A stretch of 64,000 nucleotides of DNA from Mastigocoleus testarum BC008 (GCF_001456025.1 NZ_LMTZ01000119.1:1-64000); one strand, 5' to 3'. Counted from the stretch's first letter, positions 27,531-38,065 are shown. A program made the numbers and translations. The notes: generated by a model from the letters alone, not told the origin.

Positions 27531-29531
27531 TTAAAAACCATAACCTAAAGAAAAAGTCACTCCATTTTCTTGTAGGCTGTTTCCATTAATTTTGGTATTA
27601 GTCAAGGGAATACCATAATCTATACGAGCATTGAACCTGTCTCCAGCATTAAAATTTAATCCCATCCCAACTGAGACTAAAGAGTCAATATCAACTGCTT
27701 CATTGTTTCTATTCCAAGGTAAGCCTAGATCGATAAAAGGGATTATTTGTAATAGACCGTCTAGTTTATTCATTCGCAGGACTGGAATTCTTAATTCAGC
27801 AGAAGCAAATAATCCACTGTTGGACAAACTGACATCTCTTCGATAGCCTCTGACACTAGTTGCACCACCCAAACGAAATTGCTCTAGAGGAACTAATTTA
27901 TCTGCAAGTTGAATCTCTCCTCGTAAGATAAAAAGAAAATCTTTATCTAGCTGACGCGCCCATTGATATTGTCCTCGCCAAGCAACAAAATTACTATCTG
28001 GAGGATTATCATTAATAGTGGCATCAAAAATATCTACTCCCACACTAAGCTGCGATCGCAATGCTAAAACGCTACGGTCGCTGCGTTCTGTATATTCTTG
28101 GAAAATTCGCAAAGCACTAATATTAGTATTACCAGAATCATCTGCACCTATGGATAAAGGAAAAGGAATATCCAGTAAAGAAGTCTCGCTGTGCTGACGA
28201 GAAAAGCTAACTCCTAAGGCTAATTCGCGATTGGGTTTATAGATAATTGGCTGTCGAAAGCTAAGTTGGTAGTAGTTTGATTTAGTTTCGATATCTAAGG
28301 GTGTGAAAGGATTTTCGACAATGTCATTAGAATTGAAACCATAGGCAAAACTAATAGTACCGTTTTTCGCATTAATTGGAAATGTATAACCAATATCAAA
28401 TCCGTTACTACCTTGAGTATTTGTATAGTTTAGTTGGAACTTATCCCCAAATCCCAGAAGATTAGAATGGTTTAAAGCGATATTACGACTATTAGATCCA
28501 ATTGAAGGTGATTTATGGTTGTCTAAAGAGGAGGATAAACTAAAAGCATTAGCTTCTTTAAGTTCTATATCTAGACGACTCATACCAGGAGCTAAACCTG
28601 CAGATAATTCTGCTGAAATATTGTCAATGAGGGGGTCGAGGCGCAATATTTGCAAACGTTCTAACAGTTGCTTTGTTTGCAGTGGGGTTGGAAGAGAACT
28701 AAGACGAGAAGCTATGTAGCGATCGCTCAGGCGCTTATTACCATTTACCTTAATAGATTCTATTCCACCTTCCAATACTTCTATTTTGACTATACCATCT
28801 TGTAATTTTTGGGCTGGCAAATAAGCACCGGAATTTACATAACCATTATCTATATACAGTTTGGAGATAGACGAGCGCAATTCGTATAGCTCTGCTATTG
28901 TAACTGACTTTCCTTGAAATTTTTTAATGAGTTGGGAAATTTCACTTTGAAATAGACTATTACCTACAACTTCAATCTTTTTGACTTTAATCGGGTCAAG
29001 AACAATATTAAATTTTGAGTATTGAGAAGCTTCTTGAACTTTTTGATTCTCTATAGCTGTAGGAAAATTTTGATTGGAGATATCTAGATTAATAGGAGAA
29101 TTTTCCAGCTTATTTGGGAAAAATTGTCGATTTTCTTGCTCTATATGATTATTGAAGTCTATAGGATTAAAATCTACAGCAGTTTGCGCTTGAGAAGTTT
29201 TAATATTACAGATATTAACAATAACAATAAGACTTAAACTATACCCAAAATTTAAAAAGTATTTGTGTAGAAGATTTTTGTATAAAAAGTATTCACAAAT
29301 GCTCATATTAACTTTATTGGAAGATGCAATACTTGAGTTATCCCTACTTCTCCAGTCAAGACATTGCGTTAGAATTATTTCCCATCTTCTTACAAATTCT
29401 TTAGAGAAAGAGAAAGGGAATAATTTGAGAGTTACTTTCCTCAGAGAAGGTGTCCCCTGATTTTGTCTTGAGTTTATAAAGTCATCACCTACTAAAACAT
29501 TGGAGGATTCAAGATTACTCTTTAACTTCAT
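27531..29531 (-). CDS. TpsB-family outer-membrane transporter (ShlB/FhaC type)
   Basis: 666 residues. POTRA domains (about residues 175-330: VKKIEVVGNSLFQSEISQLI, LYELRSSISKLYIDNGYVNSGAYLP, VEVLEGGIESIKVNG) precede a 16-strand barrel with the conserved RLGGATSVRGYRR segment (motif in loop L6) and end GVTFSLGYGF with terminal phenylalanine. This is the two-partner secretion pore that exports TpsA proteins. A signal-peptide-like stretch (NFGYSLSLIVIVNICNIKTSQAQ) lies only at residues ~93-115, so translation may really start at the internal ATG near residue 73. The likely partner is the TpsA at 38492-41731, 9 kb away on the other strand. Confidence 0.92.
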   Translation of the reverse strand: MKLKSNLESSNVLVGDDFINSRQNQGTPSLRKVTLKLFPFSFSKEFVRRWEIILTQCLDWRSRDNSSIASSNKVNMSICEYFLYKNLLHKYFLNFGYSLSLIVIVNICNIKTSQAQTAVDFNPIDFNNHIEQENRQFFPNKLENSPINLDISNQNFPTAIENQKVQEASQYSKFNIVLDPIKVKKIEVVGNSLFQSEISQLIKKFQGKSVTIAELYELRSSISKLYIDNGYVNSGAYLPAQKLQDGIVKIEVLEGGIESIKVNGNKRLSDRYIASRLSSLPTPLQTKQLLERLQILRLDPLIDNISAELSAGLAPGMSRLDIELKEANAFSLSSSLDNHKSPSIGSNSRNIALNHSNLLGFGDKFQLNYTNTQGSNGFDIGYTFPINAKNGTISFAYGFNSNDIVENPFTPLDIETKSNYYQLSFRQPIIYKPNRELALGVSFSRQHSETSLLDIPFPLSIGADDSGNTNISALRIFQEYTERSDRSVLALRSQLSVGVDIFDATINDNPPDSNFVAWRGQYQWARQLDKDFLFILRGEIQLADKLVPLEQFRLGGATSVRGYRRDVSLSNSGLFASAELRIPVLRMNKLDGLLQIIPFIDLGLPWNRNNEAVDIDSLVSVGMGLNFNAGDRFNARIDYGIPLTNTKINGNSLQENGVTFSLGYGF

Positions 29532-29787
29532 AGTTAGTTGAAGCTAAGCCTCATTGGTAAGACACCCTATTTTAAGTAACCAATAAGTAAAGCACCTGAG
29601 TAATTTTGACTAGAAGAAATTCAATTATGTATTTCAATGATATAAAAATACACTCAAGTTGAAGAAGCAAATAAAAGTGATAATGGAGTTTTATTAAAAC
29701 AAGGTAAGAATCCCTGTATTGACCATAAGTACAGCGGAAAATCCTCACGACTAAAGAAAATTTTACGATTTAAATTATTGATTTAAA

Positions 29788-32052
29788 GTGAAAAAATTAC
29801 TTATTCCCACCCTTGACATTACTCATTTTGCTATAGCTCCCGCAAAGGAAAAAATAACAAAGCTTCAAGAAATAGCTCATTCTATTTGTACAGCATTAAG
29901 TACTTATCCTCATTTTGTGGTTGTCAACGGCTATGCTCCTATTGAAGATCGCACCAACTTGGTCAACCTGTCCCAAGCTATTTATGCAATTTGTTCGGGA
30001 AAATCCACTTTAAATTTTAGTTATGAAAACCAAGTAAAAGTTTCCTTTACACAAGTGCGAATTAATCAAACAAAACCTACAACAAGTGGAAAAGTTACCC
30101 AGTATAGCCGAACTCACCTACCTTTAGCACTCCATACCGATTCATCTTACATGGATAGGCCCCATAATTTGGTTGCATTTCAGTGTATCGTTGCAGATAA
30201 TAGAGGTGGTGAGTCTATTATGATTCCCATTGAAGATATCTTACGACAAATTGATAGCGAGAATCTTGAATTATTGAGAGCTTCAGTATTTCCGTTTGGG
30301 GATAATATATATCCCATTATTTCTGGTGTCGCAGGAGATGAGCAAATTCGTTACTATCGATCGCAAATCGACCGCACCCTAGAAATTAAAAAATTATCTT
30401 TATCTAGAAAATATCGTAGTGCGATCAATAATCTAGACACCGTGCTTCAGAAGTCTGCACAATTGATGCAGTTTTCTCTGCAACCAGGACAAATTGTGTT
30501 TATGCACAATAAAAAAGTACTACATGGACGGACTGGATTTCCTCTAGATAGCGATCGCTTACTTTACAGAGTTCGCCTCCATGTCAACAGTTTTGAATTT
30601 GAATCTGCTAATCAAACTCAGACATCAGAATATATTCGCGACTCAAAGACATCTATTTTAAAGGGTCAGAGTAAGCAAGAAGATTTAGTTTACAAGGATA
30701 AGGATATTGATTCTTCAACTATCCAAGAAATAAAAGATTTCCACGAATTTACAAAGGTACTCAAACCGAGTAATCATCCTAGTGGTTCACCATTTAATAA
30801 TGCAACTCTACTCAATATCTATGGTCAATTTTTACTGAGTAAAGGAAAATTTCCACAAGCAGCTAAAGCTTTTCTCCGTTGCTTAAAAATTTCTCCTAAT
30901 GATTACGAAAGTGGTCTAGCCTTGTCTAGTCTTGCTGATGCTAGCGGAGACTATAATGCAGCCCGCGCTATATTAAATCAGGTTGCTCGAAGTCATCCTC
31001 TGATTTGGGAAGGAAAACCAGATCCTCAGAAGTCAACATTATTAAGAATTCGAGGAATAGAAGGATCGGCTTATCGCATTATTCAACAATATGACGGTAC
31101 TTACAAAAACCTATTGCGAGGTGGTCATTTCTCTATTAAGGACTTTGTCAACCGGAAAAGATATAACTTGATGACTCTCAATCTGTTGGAAAATAATATT
31201 GACGAGTTAAAAGATATTTCCAACTTTGATCTAATTCTCAACACAATTGCTTGTCCAGACTTGAAACGAGTATCACTAATTACTGCTGCTAGATTTTTAG
31301 ATCGCTATCCTAATATTCCTGTCATTAATCATCCTCATCAGGTTCTGGAAACAACCCGCGAACGTAACGCATTGCGACTTAACTTGATTCCGGGTGTCAA
31401 ATTCCCCAAAACAGAAAAACTCAAGTGGGATGGTGTTTCTGTAGATGCGATCGCAAACGAAATCTTTGGTTTGGGGTTTGTTTTTCCTGTTATCGTTCGT
31501 CAAGTGGGTTCCCAAACTGGATCTACAGTTAAACTTGTTAATAATAAACAAGCACTTTGCTCTCATTTCCAAAATATACCAGCTAACAGAGAGTACTACA
31601 TCATTCAATTCCAGGATTACCGTAATGAGCAGAATGTTTTTAACAAAATCCGAGTGTTTTTTATCGATGATAATTTCTATCCAGTAGCAAACTTATTCAA
31701 TGATTCTTGGAATGTTCATTCGGGAGACCGTTATAGCATCATGGACAAAAACCAATGGACACAAGATAAAGAACAGTCTTTTTTGAACGATCCTGTCAGC
31801 TATATCAGTAGGGAAAACTTTGATAAACTCTGTAAAATTCGCGATCTAGTTGGTCTTGATTTCTTCGGAATTGATTTTACAATTCTCCAAGATGGAACAT
31901 TATTTATCTTTGAATTGAATGCTGCGATGAGACATAACTTTGACCATGCGAAGAATTTTCCTTATACAGAACCTCACTTAAGGAAAATATCTAATGCTTT
32001 TGATGCTATGGTTCAAAGGCGTTTAAAAAAATCTAATGAAAAGGACTACTAG
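29788..32052 (+). CDS. Dioxygenase-TPR-ATP-grasp fusion protein
   Basis: 754 residues, GTG start. Residues ~30-270 form a TauD/TfdA-like Fe(II)/2-oxoglutarate dioxygenase with the full metal triad: H116-x-D118 (LALHTDSSYMD) and H246 (KKVLHGRTGF), then arginines at 257 and 261 for the cosubstrate. Residues ~340-405 are TPR-like helices (LNIYGQFLLSKGKFPQAAKAFLRCLKISPND). Residues ~415-745 form an ATP-grasp-like ligase: VIVRQVGSQTGSTVKL for nucleotide binding and GIDFTILQDGTLFIFELNA with acidic and asparagine metal ligands. It may hydroxylate a substrate and then ligate it to an amine or carboxylate. Substrate unknown. A FosA-like gene follows 85 bp later. Confidence 0.82.
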   Translation: MKKLLIPTLDITHFAIAPAKEKITKLQEIAHSICTALSTYPHFVVVNGYAPIEDRTNLVNLSQAIYAICSGKSTLNFSYENQVKVSFTQVRINQTKPTTSGKVTQYSRTHLPLALHTDSSYMDRPHNLVAFQCIVADNRGGESIMIPIEDILRQIDSENLELLRASVFPFGDNIYPIISGVAGDEQIRYYRSQIDRTLEIKKLSLSRKYRSAINNLDTVLQKSAQLMQFSLQPGQIVFMHNKKVLHGRTGFPLDSDRLLYRVRLHVNSFEFESANQTQTSEYIRDSKTSILKGQSKQEDLVYKDKDIDSSTIQEIKDFHEFTKVLKPSNHPSGSPFNNATLLNIYGQFLLSKGKFPQAAKAFLRCLKISPNDYESGLALSSLADASGDYNAARAILNQVARSHPLIWEGKPDPQKSTLLRIRGIEGSAYRIIQQYDGTYKNLLRGGHFSIKDFVNRKRYNLMTLNLLENNIDELKDISNFDLILNTIACPDLKRVSLITAARFLDRYPNIPVINHPHQVLETTRERNALRLNLIPGVKFPKTEKLKWDGVSVDAIANEIFGLGFVFPVIVRQVGSQTGSTVKLVNNKQALCSHFQNIPANREYYIIQFQDYRNEQNVFNKIRVFFIDDNFYPVANLFNDSWNVHSGDRYSIMDKNQWTQDKEQSFLNDPVSYISRENFDKLCKIRDLVGLDFFGIDFTILQDGTLFIFELNAAMRHNFDHAKNFPYTEPHLRKISNAFDAMVQRRLKKSNEKDY

Positions 32053-32137
32053 AACCTGAAGATGTTAAAAATAGATTTCTATGTTATTAGATATGCTGGT
32101 TTTATATATTGCTGCTTAATAGATTGCTTAGGCTATT

Positions 32138-32539
32138 ATGATTACTGGAATTAATCATCTCACCTGGAATGTCAAAAATATAGATGTCGCTTTTGACTTT
32201 TATGTAAATATTCTGGGTTTAAAACCAATAATGAAATCCAACAAGAGTGCATATTTTTTAGCCGGAAATGTTTGGTTAGCTGTGACTAAAGGCGAAAAAT
32301 GCTTAGATCGAGGATACGACCATATAGCTTTTGATTTGGATAAGAATAATTTTGATTCATTGGTTGAAAAGTTGAAGCAAAACAATATTCCTGAATGGAA
32401 AGAAAACAATTCAGAAGGAGAATCATTTTACTTTCTCGATCCTTCTGGTAATAAATTTGAACTGCATTACTCGAATTTAGAATCAAGAATTAAGTACGGT
32501 AAAGAAAATTGGGGGAATGATATTGAATGGTATGTATAA
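32138..32539 (+). CDS. FosA-like glyoxalase-fold metalloenzyme
   Basis: 133 residues of the vicinal-oxygen-chelate fold. The order ITGINHLTWNVKN (metal histidine near residue 6), GYDHIAFDL (second histidine), EGESFYFLDPSGNKFELHYSNLESRI (metal glutamate in FELH) follows FosA, the Mn-dependent glutathione transferase that opens fosfomycin, closely enough to suggest the subfamily. Here it is a small gene behind the dioxygenase/ATP-grasp fusion and may act on the same pathway or protect from its product; this is inference. Resistance to fosfomycin should not be assumed. Confidence 0.75.
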   Translation: MITGINHLTWNVKNIDVAFDFYVNILGLKPIMKSNKSAYFLAGNVWLAVTKGEKCLDRGYDHIAFDLDKNNFDSLVEKLKQNNIPEWKENNSEGESFYFLDPSGNKFELHYSNLESRIKYGKENWGNDIEWYV

Positions 32540-32782
32540 AGTTATTTTTAGCTTTAAATCTGCGACTTAAGCAATCAACACCTGATATTTGTTATGTAAA
32601 ACTATCGGGAAAGTGAAATGAACACTTTCCCAATTAATTTTTTTAGTTGTGGTAAATGCAATAATTTTGATAATCCTGTAAACATTCTTAGCTAGTTTTC
32701 CCTGAATTACTTCAGCAAATCAAAGTGTAACTTTAGTTAAATTTTGTAGCCTGATAGTTAAAAAAGAATTGAAAGTTTCGAA

Positions 32783-35700
32783 TTAGACATACTCAAAAGC
32801 ACTGTCACTAAGATTTAAGGTGATGTTATCTTCTAGAATTGCTACTAAATCTCCATCGCGGGAAAGGAAGATATTATCTCCTTGCTGCTGTTGTTGATAA
32901 TCTTCAGCAACTCCATGAAGTTGGAGAAAATCAACTGTAGAATCAAAATCTTTGATTAGAGCATAATCTTGATGACCAGCTGTAGCATAGTAGGCTTGGT
33001 TTGCATCTCCCAAGATAAACTTATCTGCACCATCAACACCGGTTAAGATATCTTTTTCATAGTAACCAGCAACTACTTCATCAGTACCATTGATGACGTC
33101 ATTACCAGCACCGCCAGAAATAGTATCATTACCACCATTACCAGTTATATGGTCGTTACCAGCGTCAATATTATTACTACCATTAGCGGTAGATAATTTA
33201 ATCTCAATAATTCCTCTTAGAGGTATATTTTTCTTATCACCCCATTGATTTTGATAATTCATCCTGACATAATCGCCACCATTGACATTATTCGGTTCTC
33301 CAGGGACCCAATTAGTATATGTAAGAGCTTCTCCGCTGCTCCACTCAAATTGTCCTTCGACATTTTTGTCGGTTAGACCAATCCACAATTCTTCGGTACT
33401 ACCAAAAGTTGTTTTCAACCACTCTTCTTCTGAAGCATCATTGATTGTGACTAAGTTACCACCAATACTTTCCGCATAGGCTTGTGCTACATTCCAAGTC
33501 ATTGCAGTATCAGTAACAATATACTTACTACCGTTATACACTGCACCATCAATTCCGGAAGTAGAAGATGAAACCTGCTCAACATCTACCACTAAGCGAG
33601 GAGCCTTAGCACCTTCTGCAGAGTCAAAATCAACTCCATCAGATCCTGTGGGTAGAAAAGCCCATCCATAATTACTAGTGGGGTCCGTTTGCCAAGATTT
33701 TAAGCTTTCTGTAACATCAATTCTCAAAATACCTGCACTAACAGAACCAGTAGTAGCAACTGCTGTATTAGATGCTTCTACACCATTGGCTGATACTCCG
33801 TTATCATAAGTGTCCCAAGAATACCAAGTAACATTATCTGACCAGCTTTTAAGCATTTCATGGACCTTAAAACTACTACCCGGATCAGAAACATCAAGTT
33901 CTAAGAAGGCAGAGTTAATGGTACCGTCCAGAGCAATTTGACCTTCTTGAGCACCAAAGATATCTTCAAAGCGAATTAAACTATGAATTGGATAACCCAA
34001 GTCATTGCTATCTATATTGAGGGAAGTTGCATTACTATAGCTTGTGGTCCAATAGTACCCATTTAACTGAGTGTCAACTGTTCCGTTGTAGCCATTAACT
34101 CCTTGCTGGAAAGTTAAGGTTTGAGGAGTTTTAACAGCAATACCATCGTCTATATCATCACCATAGATTGAATCATTACCAGAGTTACCGTAAATTTGGT
34201 CATCTCCTGATCCACCGACAATAGTATCATTACCACCAGCGCTAGACCAGTCAATTTCAATAATGCCTCGGAAAGATGCATTTGTGGTTACATCATCCCA
34301 CTTATTTGTATTAGGATCCCAGATATGACTCAAGATAGCGTAGTCTTGGTTTCCTTGAGAATCATCCGGTTGATTGGGAGCCCAATCGGTATAGATGCCA
34401 TCATTGGTATTACCGAGAACCCAATCTACAACTTGACCGCTAGCCCATTTCCAGGTTCCTTCAGTTTCCGCATCAGAGAAACCAATAAAGAGAGCTTCTG
34501 TAGTACCAAAGGTATCTTTCAACCATTGGTTTTCAGCAGCATCGTTAATAGTAACTAAGTTACCACCGTAACTTTCAGCTTCAGCTTGTGCTTCTGTCCA
34601 AGTACCAGCCTGACTTAAGATATAAGTACTCCGACCATAGTTAAAACTACCAGCAATATTAATTGGGGCAATATTACTCGAATCGTTTGCCTCATCTTCC
34701 CCGAAGATAATATCATTACCTTCACCACCATCAATCCCATCATTACCATTACCACCTCTGAGGATATCGCTATTTGCTCCCAGTTCTATTGCAGTAGCTG
34801 TTGTATCAGTGGCGTTGGAAGTAGTATTAGAAGTATCGTTAGTATTAGGAGTGTCAGTAGTATTGGAATTTCCAGTGATATCGGAAGTATCAGTAGAAAC
34901 TTCCACAGGAACAAACTCAATATAGTCAATAAAACCTTCTGGAGTAAAATCTGCCAAACTATCAATACCGAAGGTGTCACCTTGACTCAATTGAACGTTA
35001 TTAATAGTGCGCTTAGTAAAGTTTCCTGCTTCTAATTGAGAATCATAAAGAACATCATCAAGTTTCCAGTTATCAATTTCAACTCCGTTTACTTTAACTT
35101 TTATCCTGCCCTGATTATATTTTGATTCGCCAACTTTCCCGATATCATGATAACCAACAATTACATTATAGAGTCCAGATTCCAGATTAAAAGTTGTATT
35201 TCCGTAAATCCATTGGTTATCTGAATTGGGTCCAATTAACTTACCACCAGAGGCGTAAGTTTTACTTTCTTCCTTATACACTCCCGTCCAATTCATTTCT
35301 TCAGCTTCAAGTCGAACAGGGTCTTTTTCTAAAGTTACATTGTTGTTGTTAACGATGGGAACGAAATCAACATAGTCGATGTAAGCTTTATCGTATACGA
35401 CACTGCCACCATCGTCATCATCATCACCACCACTACTAGCTGCGTAAGCAACTGTATTTAGAAATAAAGATTCACCACCGTTAAGACTAACTTCACTGGC
35501 AATAGTCCTGGTTTTAAAGTTGGAAACACCAGGAGATGTACTTCCCGAAGTTTGATTTAAATACCAATCATCTATTGTACTGGATCCTAAAGAAGCTGTA
35601 ATCCTAGCATTACCATAAACATCGTGATAGCCAATCACAATATTGTATAGTCCTGCTTGTCCGTTAAAAATGGTACTGATGTTAGCTGTAGAATTAGTCT

Positions 35701-38065
35701 GAACCAGAGTCCCACTAGAAGCTAGATTGTAGTTTCCAGACAAGGTCATATTTTCTGCTTCGATTCTCATTGGGTCTTGAGCAAGTTCGACAGTAATGAC
35801 TTCTTCAGTTGTAGTATCAGTTTCAGGAGTAAATAGACCGATCAGAGGAGTTAAATTATTGCCAAAGGCTTTTTGTAATATCGCAGAGTAGCGATCGCCG
35901 AAGATAAAATCATCACCGCTACCACCATTTCCAATATCTTTTCCTTCTCCCCCAACCAATAAATCTTTTCCTGCTCCTCCTTCTAAAGCATCATTTCCTT
36001 TTCCGCCGATTAAAGCATCGTGTCCTGTATCTCCATTGAGGAAATCTCTACCTTCTCCTCCGTCCAAGTAATCATCATGTTCGCCGCCCATCAGGACATC
36101 TGCGCCAGCTTCGCCAAGCAATACATCTTCACCAGATTCACCAGATATCAGGTCATCTCCTTTCCCACCTTTGATCGAATCATTACCATCAAAGCCAAAG
36201 ATAGTGTCATAACCTTCGCCACCAATTATAGTGTCGTCTCCTTCGGCTCCATCAACTAAGTCATCACCTTTACCAGAAACTATATTGTCGTTGCTGGTGT
36301 CCCCACCAATGATGTCATCTTCATGACCTCCAGTAATGTCTCCGTAAATAACATTAGTTATCTCACTGTTATTCTGTCCTGGTAATCTAATGTCTGTGAA
36401 GTTTCCATTATCTTGACTCGCAAAGAATACTTCTTGCCACCAAGAGTTACCTCCCTCATTATCTTGCGACCACCATTCATAGAGTTCTTGCCAGGAAGAA
36501 TTACCTCCCTCATTATTTTGTGACCACCATTCATAGAGTTCTTGCCAAGAAGAATTACCTCCTCCGTTATTTTGCGCCCACCATTCGTAATGTTCTTGCC
36601 AGGAAGAATTACCTCCCTCATTATTTTGTGACCACCATTCATAGAATTCTTGCCAAGAAGAGTTACCTCCTTCATTATCTTGCGCCCACCACTTATAGCT
36701 TTTCTTCTTCATTTTGCGTAAATCTTTGAAGAAGTCTTTGTCTGGCTCATCCTCATTCGTGGTGTTATCTGTGGTGGTAGATTCAGAAGTAGTTTCGGTT
36801 GTAGTGGATTCGGAAGTTGAATCTGTAGTATTAGATTCAGAAGTAGTTTCGGTTGTAGTGGATTCGGAAGTTGAATCTGTAGTGTTAGATTCAGAAGTAG
36901 TTTCGGTTGTAGTGGATTCGGAAGTTGAATCTGTAGTGTTAGATTCAGATGTAGTTTCGGTTGTAGTGGTAGATTCAGATGCTGCAGCTGCAATTTCTGC
37001 CTCTATTTGCGCTATTAAATCTAAAGAAGATACTGGAACGTTTGCATTTTCTTCTATCCACTCAACAGAAACACCGAGTTTTTCAGCTAGTTGAATCTTG
37101 GCTTGGGCTAGTGTTAATTCTAATCCTTGTGTGGTGAATAACTGTTCCACGTCACCAGCACTTTCACTTAGATCGTAACCCATGACATCAAAAGCTAAGA
37201 CATCCAAGTCAGTAATAGATGCTCGCTCTTGATACCACAGAGTCGGATCCATAATCCCTAGAGGGTCGTAACGTCTTTCCCAGTGGCTAGCTTGATAACC
37301 GTCTCCTTCTTTACCTGTAGACATCTTGGCTGTTAAAGTTTCTCCACCGTCAGGCGAGAACCAAGCTACTCCACCGATTGATAAATCACTTACGCTCCCG
37401 TCAGGGTTGTTTTGAGCTAAACTTTGCGCGGAGAAACGGAATAAGTCTAAAGGGCTAAAATTTGTTAACTCCGTACGACCAGAATAAAGAGTATCTTGTT
37501 GCAAGGAGAAATCTAAACTGCTGGTAAAACCTAGAATATGTCCCGTTTCGTGGAGCGCTACACTCAAAAAATCGAGGGTATTTTCTGCTGCTTCACTATC
37601 CCTTAAGTAATTGAAATCCCAGGAAAAATCCTGGTTCATCATAATTGTGCCATCGAGGAAATGAATTGAATCGTCGAGAACATAACGATCCAAACTAATT
37701 GCTTCATTCATTCCCAAGGCTTGAGCTAAGGCAGTGGTTAACTTTATTTTGGTATTACCGCCAATTAAATCGCCATTAAGTAAGAAATCAACGGTATTTC
37801 CTTGTTGTAAAGCATCATAAGCAAGTTGGTCTTCTTCCGAAGTGATGTCTGCAGCAAAATATTCTAAAAATAAGGCGTAATGTTGTTCGTGATATTCGGG
37901 AACTGCTCCACCAATTATATTTGCATCTAATTGGTCTGTACATTTGGCAAAGATATTGATTTCAATGTCATCTGCAAATAATTGACCCCAAAGAAGAGAT
38001 GTCATCTCGTAACCAATCATTTGTTCGAGACTGACATTCATATCGTAAAGAAAGTTTATTTGCAT
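32783..38065 (-). CDS. Giant metalloprotease/RTX/lectin exoprotein
   Basis: 1760 residues without signal peptide. Residues ~1-300: metzincin-like protease, HETGHILGF (H172, E173, H176) with possible third ligand H261 and Met-turn GIMDP at 272. ~365-440: Thr/Ser/Glu-rich linker repeats. ~455-555: five Trp-rich repeats (EWWSQNNEGGNSSWQE). ~585-720: RTX calcium repeats (GGxGxDxxx). ~760-1080: two CBM6-like modules (RIEAENMTLSGNY; RLEAEEMNWTGVY). ~1150-1300: C-type lectin-like domain (ESYGGNLVTINDAAENQWL). ~1330-1470: DNRLRE-type segment (HEMLKSWSDN). ~1480-1590: second lectin-like domain, then more RTX and the cyanobacterial RTX tail. Type I secretion is likely; probably an adhesive surface protease. 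Confidence 0.9.
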   Translation of the reverse strand: MQINFLYDMNVSLEQMIGYEMTSLLWGQLFADDIEINIFAKCTDQLDANIIGGAVPEYHEQHYALFLEYFAADITSEEDQLAYDALQQGNTVDFLLNGDLIGGNTKIKLTTALAQALGMNEAISLDRYVLDDSIHFLDGTIMMNQDFSWDFNYLRDSEAAENTLDFLSVALHETGHILGFTSSLDFSLQQDTLYSGRTELTNFSPLDLFRFSAQSLAQNNPDGSVSDLSIGGVAWFSPDGGETLTAKMSTGKEGDGYQASHWERRYDPLGIMDPTLWYQERASITDLDVLAFDVMGYDLSESAGDVEQLFTTQGLELTLAQAKIQLAEKLGVSVEWIEENANVPVSSLDLIAQIEAEIAAAASESTTTTETTSESNTTDSTSESTTTETTSESNTTDSTSESTTTETTSESNTTDSTSESTTTETTSESTTTDNTTNEDEPDKDFFKDLRKMKKKSYKWWAQDNEGGNSSWQEFYEWWSQNNEGGNSSWQEHYEWWAQNNGGGNSSWQELYEWWSQNNEGGNSSWQELYEWWSQDNEGGNSWWQEVFFASQDNGNFTDIRLPGQNNSEITNVIYGDITGGHEDDIIGGDTSNDNIVSGKGDDLVDGAEGDDTIIGGEGYDTIFGFDGNDSIKGGKGDDLISGESGEDVLLGEAGADVLMGGEHDDYLDGGEGRDFLNGDTGHDALIGGKGNDALEGGAGKDLLVGGEGKDIGNGGSGDDFIFGDRYSAILQKAFGNNLTPLIGLFTPETDTTTEEVITVELAQDPMRIEAENMTLSGNYNLASSGTLVQTNSTANISTIFNGQAGLYNIVIGYHDVYGNARITASLGSSTIDDWYLNQTSGSTSPGVSNFKTRTIASEVSLNGGESLFLNTVAYAASSGGDDDDDGGSVVYDKAYIDYVDFVPIVNNNNVTLEKDPVRLEAEEMNWTGVYKEESKTYASGGKLIGPNSDNQWIYGNTTFNLESGLYNVIVGYHDIGKVGESKYNQGRIKVKVNGVEIDNWKLDDVLYDSQLEAGNFTKRTINNVQLSQGDTFGIDSLADFTPEGFIDYIEFVPVEVSTDTSDITGNSNTTDTPNTNDTSNTTSNATDTTATAIELGANSDILRGGNGNDGIDGGEGNDIIFGEDEANDSSNIAPINIAGSFNYGRSTYILSQAGTWTEAQAEAESYGGNLVTINDAAENQWLKDTFGTTEALFIGFSDAETEGTWKWASGQVVDWVLGNTNDGIYTDWAPNQPDDSQGNQDYAILSHIWDPNTNKWDDVTTNASFRGIIEIDWSSAGGNDTIVGGSGDDQIYGNSGNDSIYGDDIDDGIAVKTPQTLTFQQGVNGYNGTVDTQLNGYYWTTSYSNATSLNIDSNDLGYPIHSLIRFEDIFGAQEGQIALDGTINSAFLELDVSDPGSSFKVHEMLKSWSDNVTWYSWDTYDNGVSANGVEASNTAVATTGSVSAGILRIDVTESLKSWQTDPTSNYGWAFLPTGSDGVDFDSAEGAKAPRLVVDVEQVSSSTSGIDGAVYNGSKYIVTDTAMTWNVAQAYAESIGGNLVTINDASEEEWLKTTFGSTEELWIGLTDKNVEGQFEWSSGEALTYTNWVPGEPNNVNGGDYVRMNYQNQWGDKKNIPLRGIIEIKLSTANGSNNIDAGNDHITGNGGNDTISGGAGNDVINGTDEVVAGYYEKDILTGVDGADKFILGDANQAYYATAGHQDYALIKDFDSTVDFLQLHGVAEDYQQQQQGDNIFLSRDGDLVAILEDNITLNLSDSAFEYV
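36415..36715 (-). repeat. Five Trp-rich 60-bp coding repeats
   Basis: A 60-bp unit encoding about EWWSQNNEGGNSSWQELY occurs five times inside the giant exoprotein. Copies differ at few bases (N/D, S/A, L/F/H). I do not recognise the motif from a named domain. Confidence 0.85.

Noticed and set aside
29640..29780. Possible riboswitch upstream of the dioxygenase fusion gene
   Set aside because: The leader has some short complementary words, but I could not form a stable fold or match a known riboswitch core.
32138..32539. Calling this a fosfomycin resistance gene
   Set aside because: Metal ligands and fold fit FosA, but the gene context suggests a pathway enzyme; sequence alone does not show the substrate.
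36714..37094. Plus-strand ORF with SEVVSVVVDSEVES repeats
   Set aside because: Antisense of the Thr/Ser/Glu linker repeats in the giant RTX protein.
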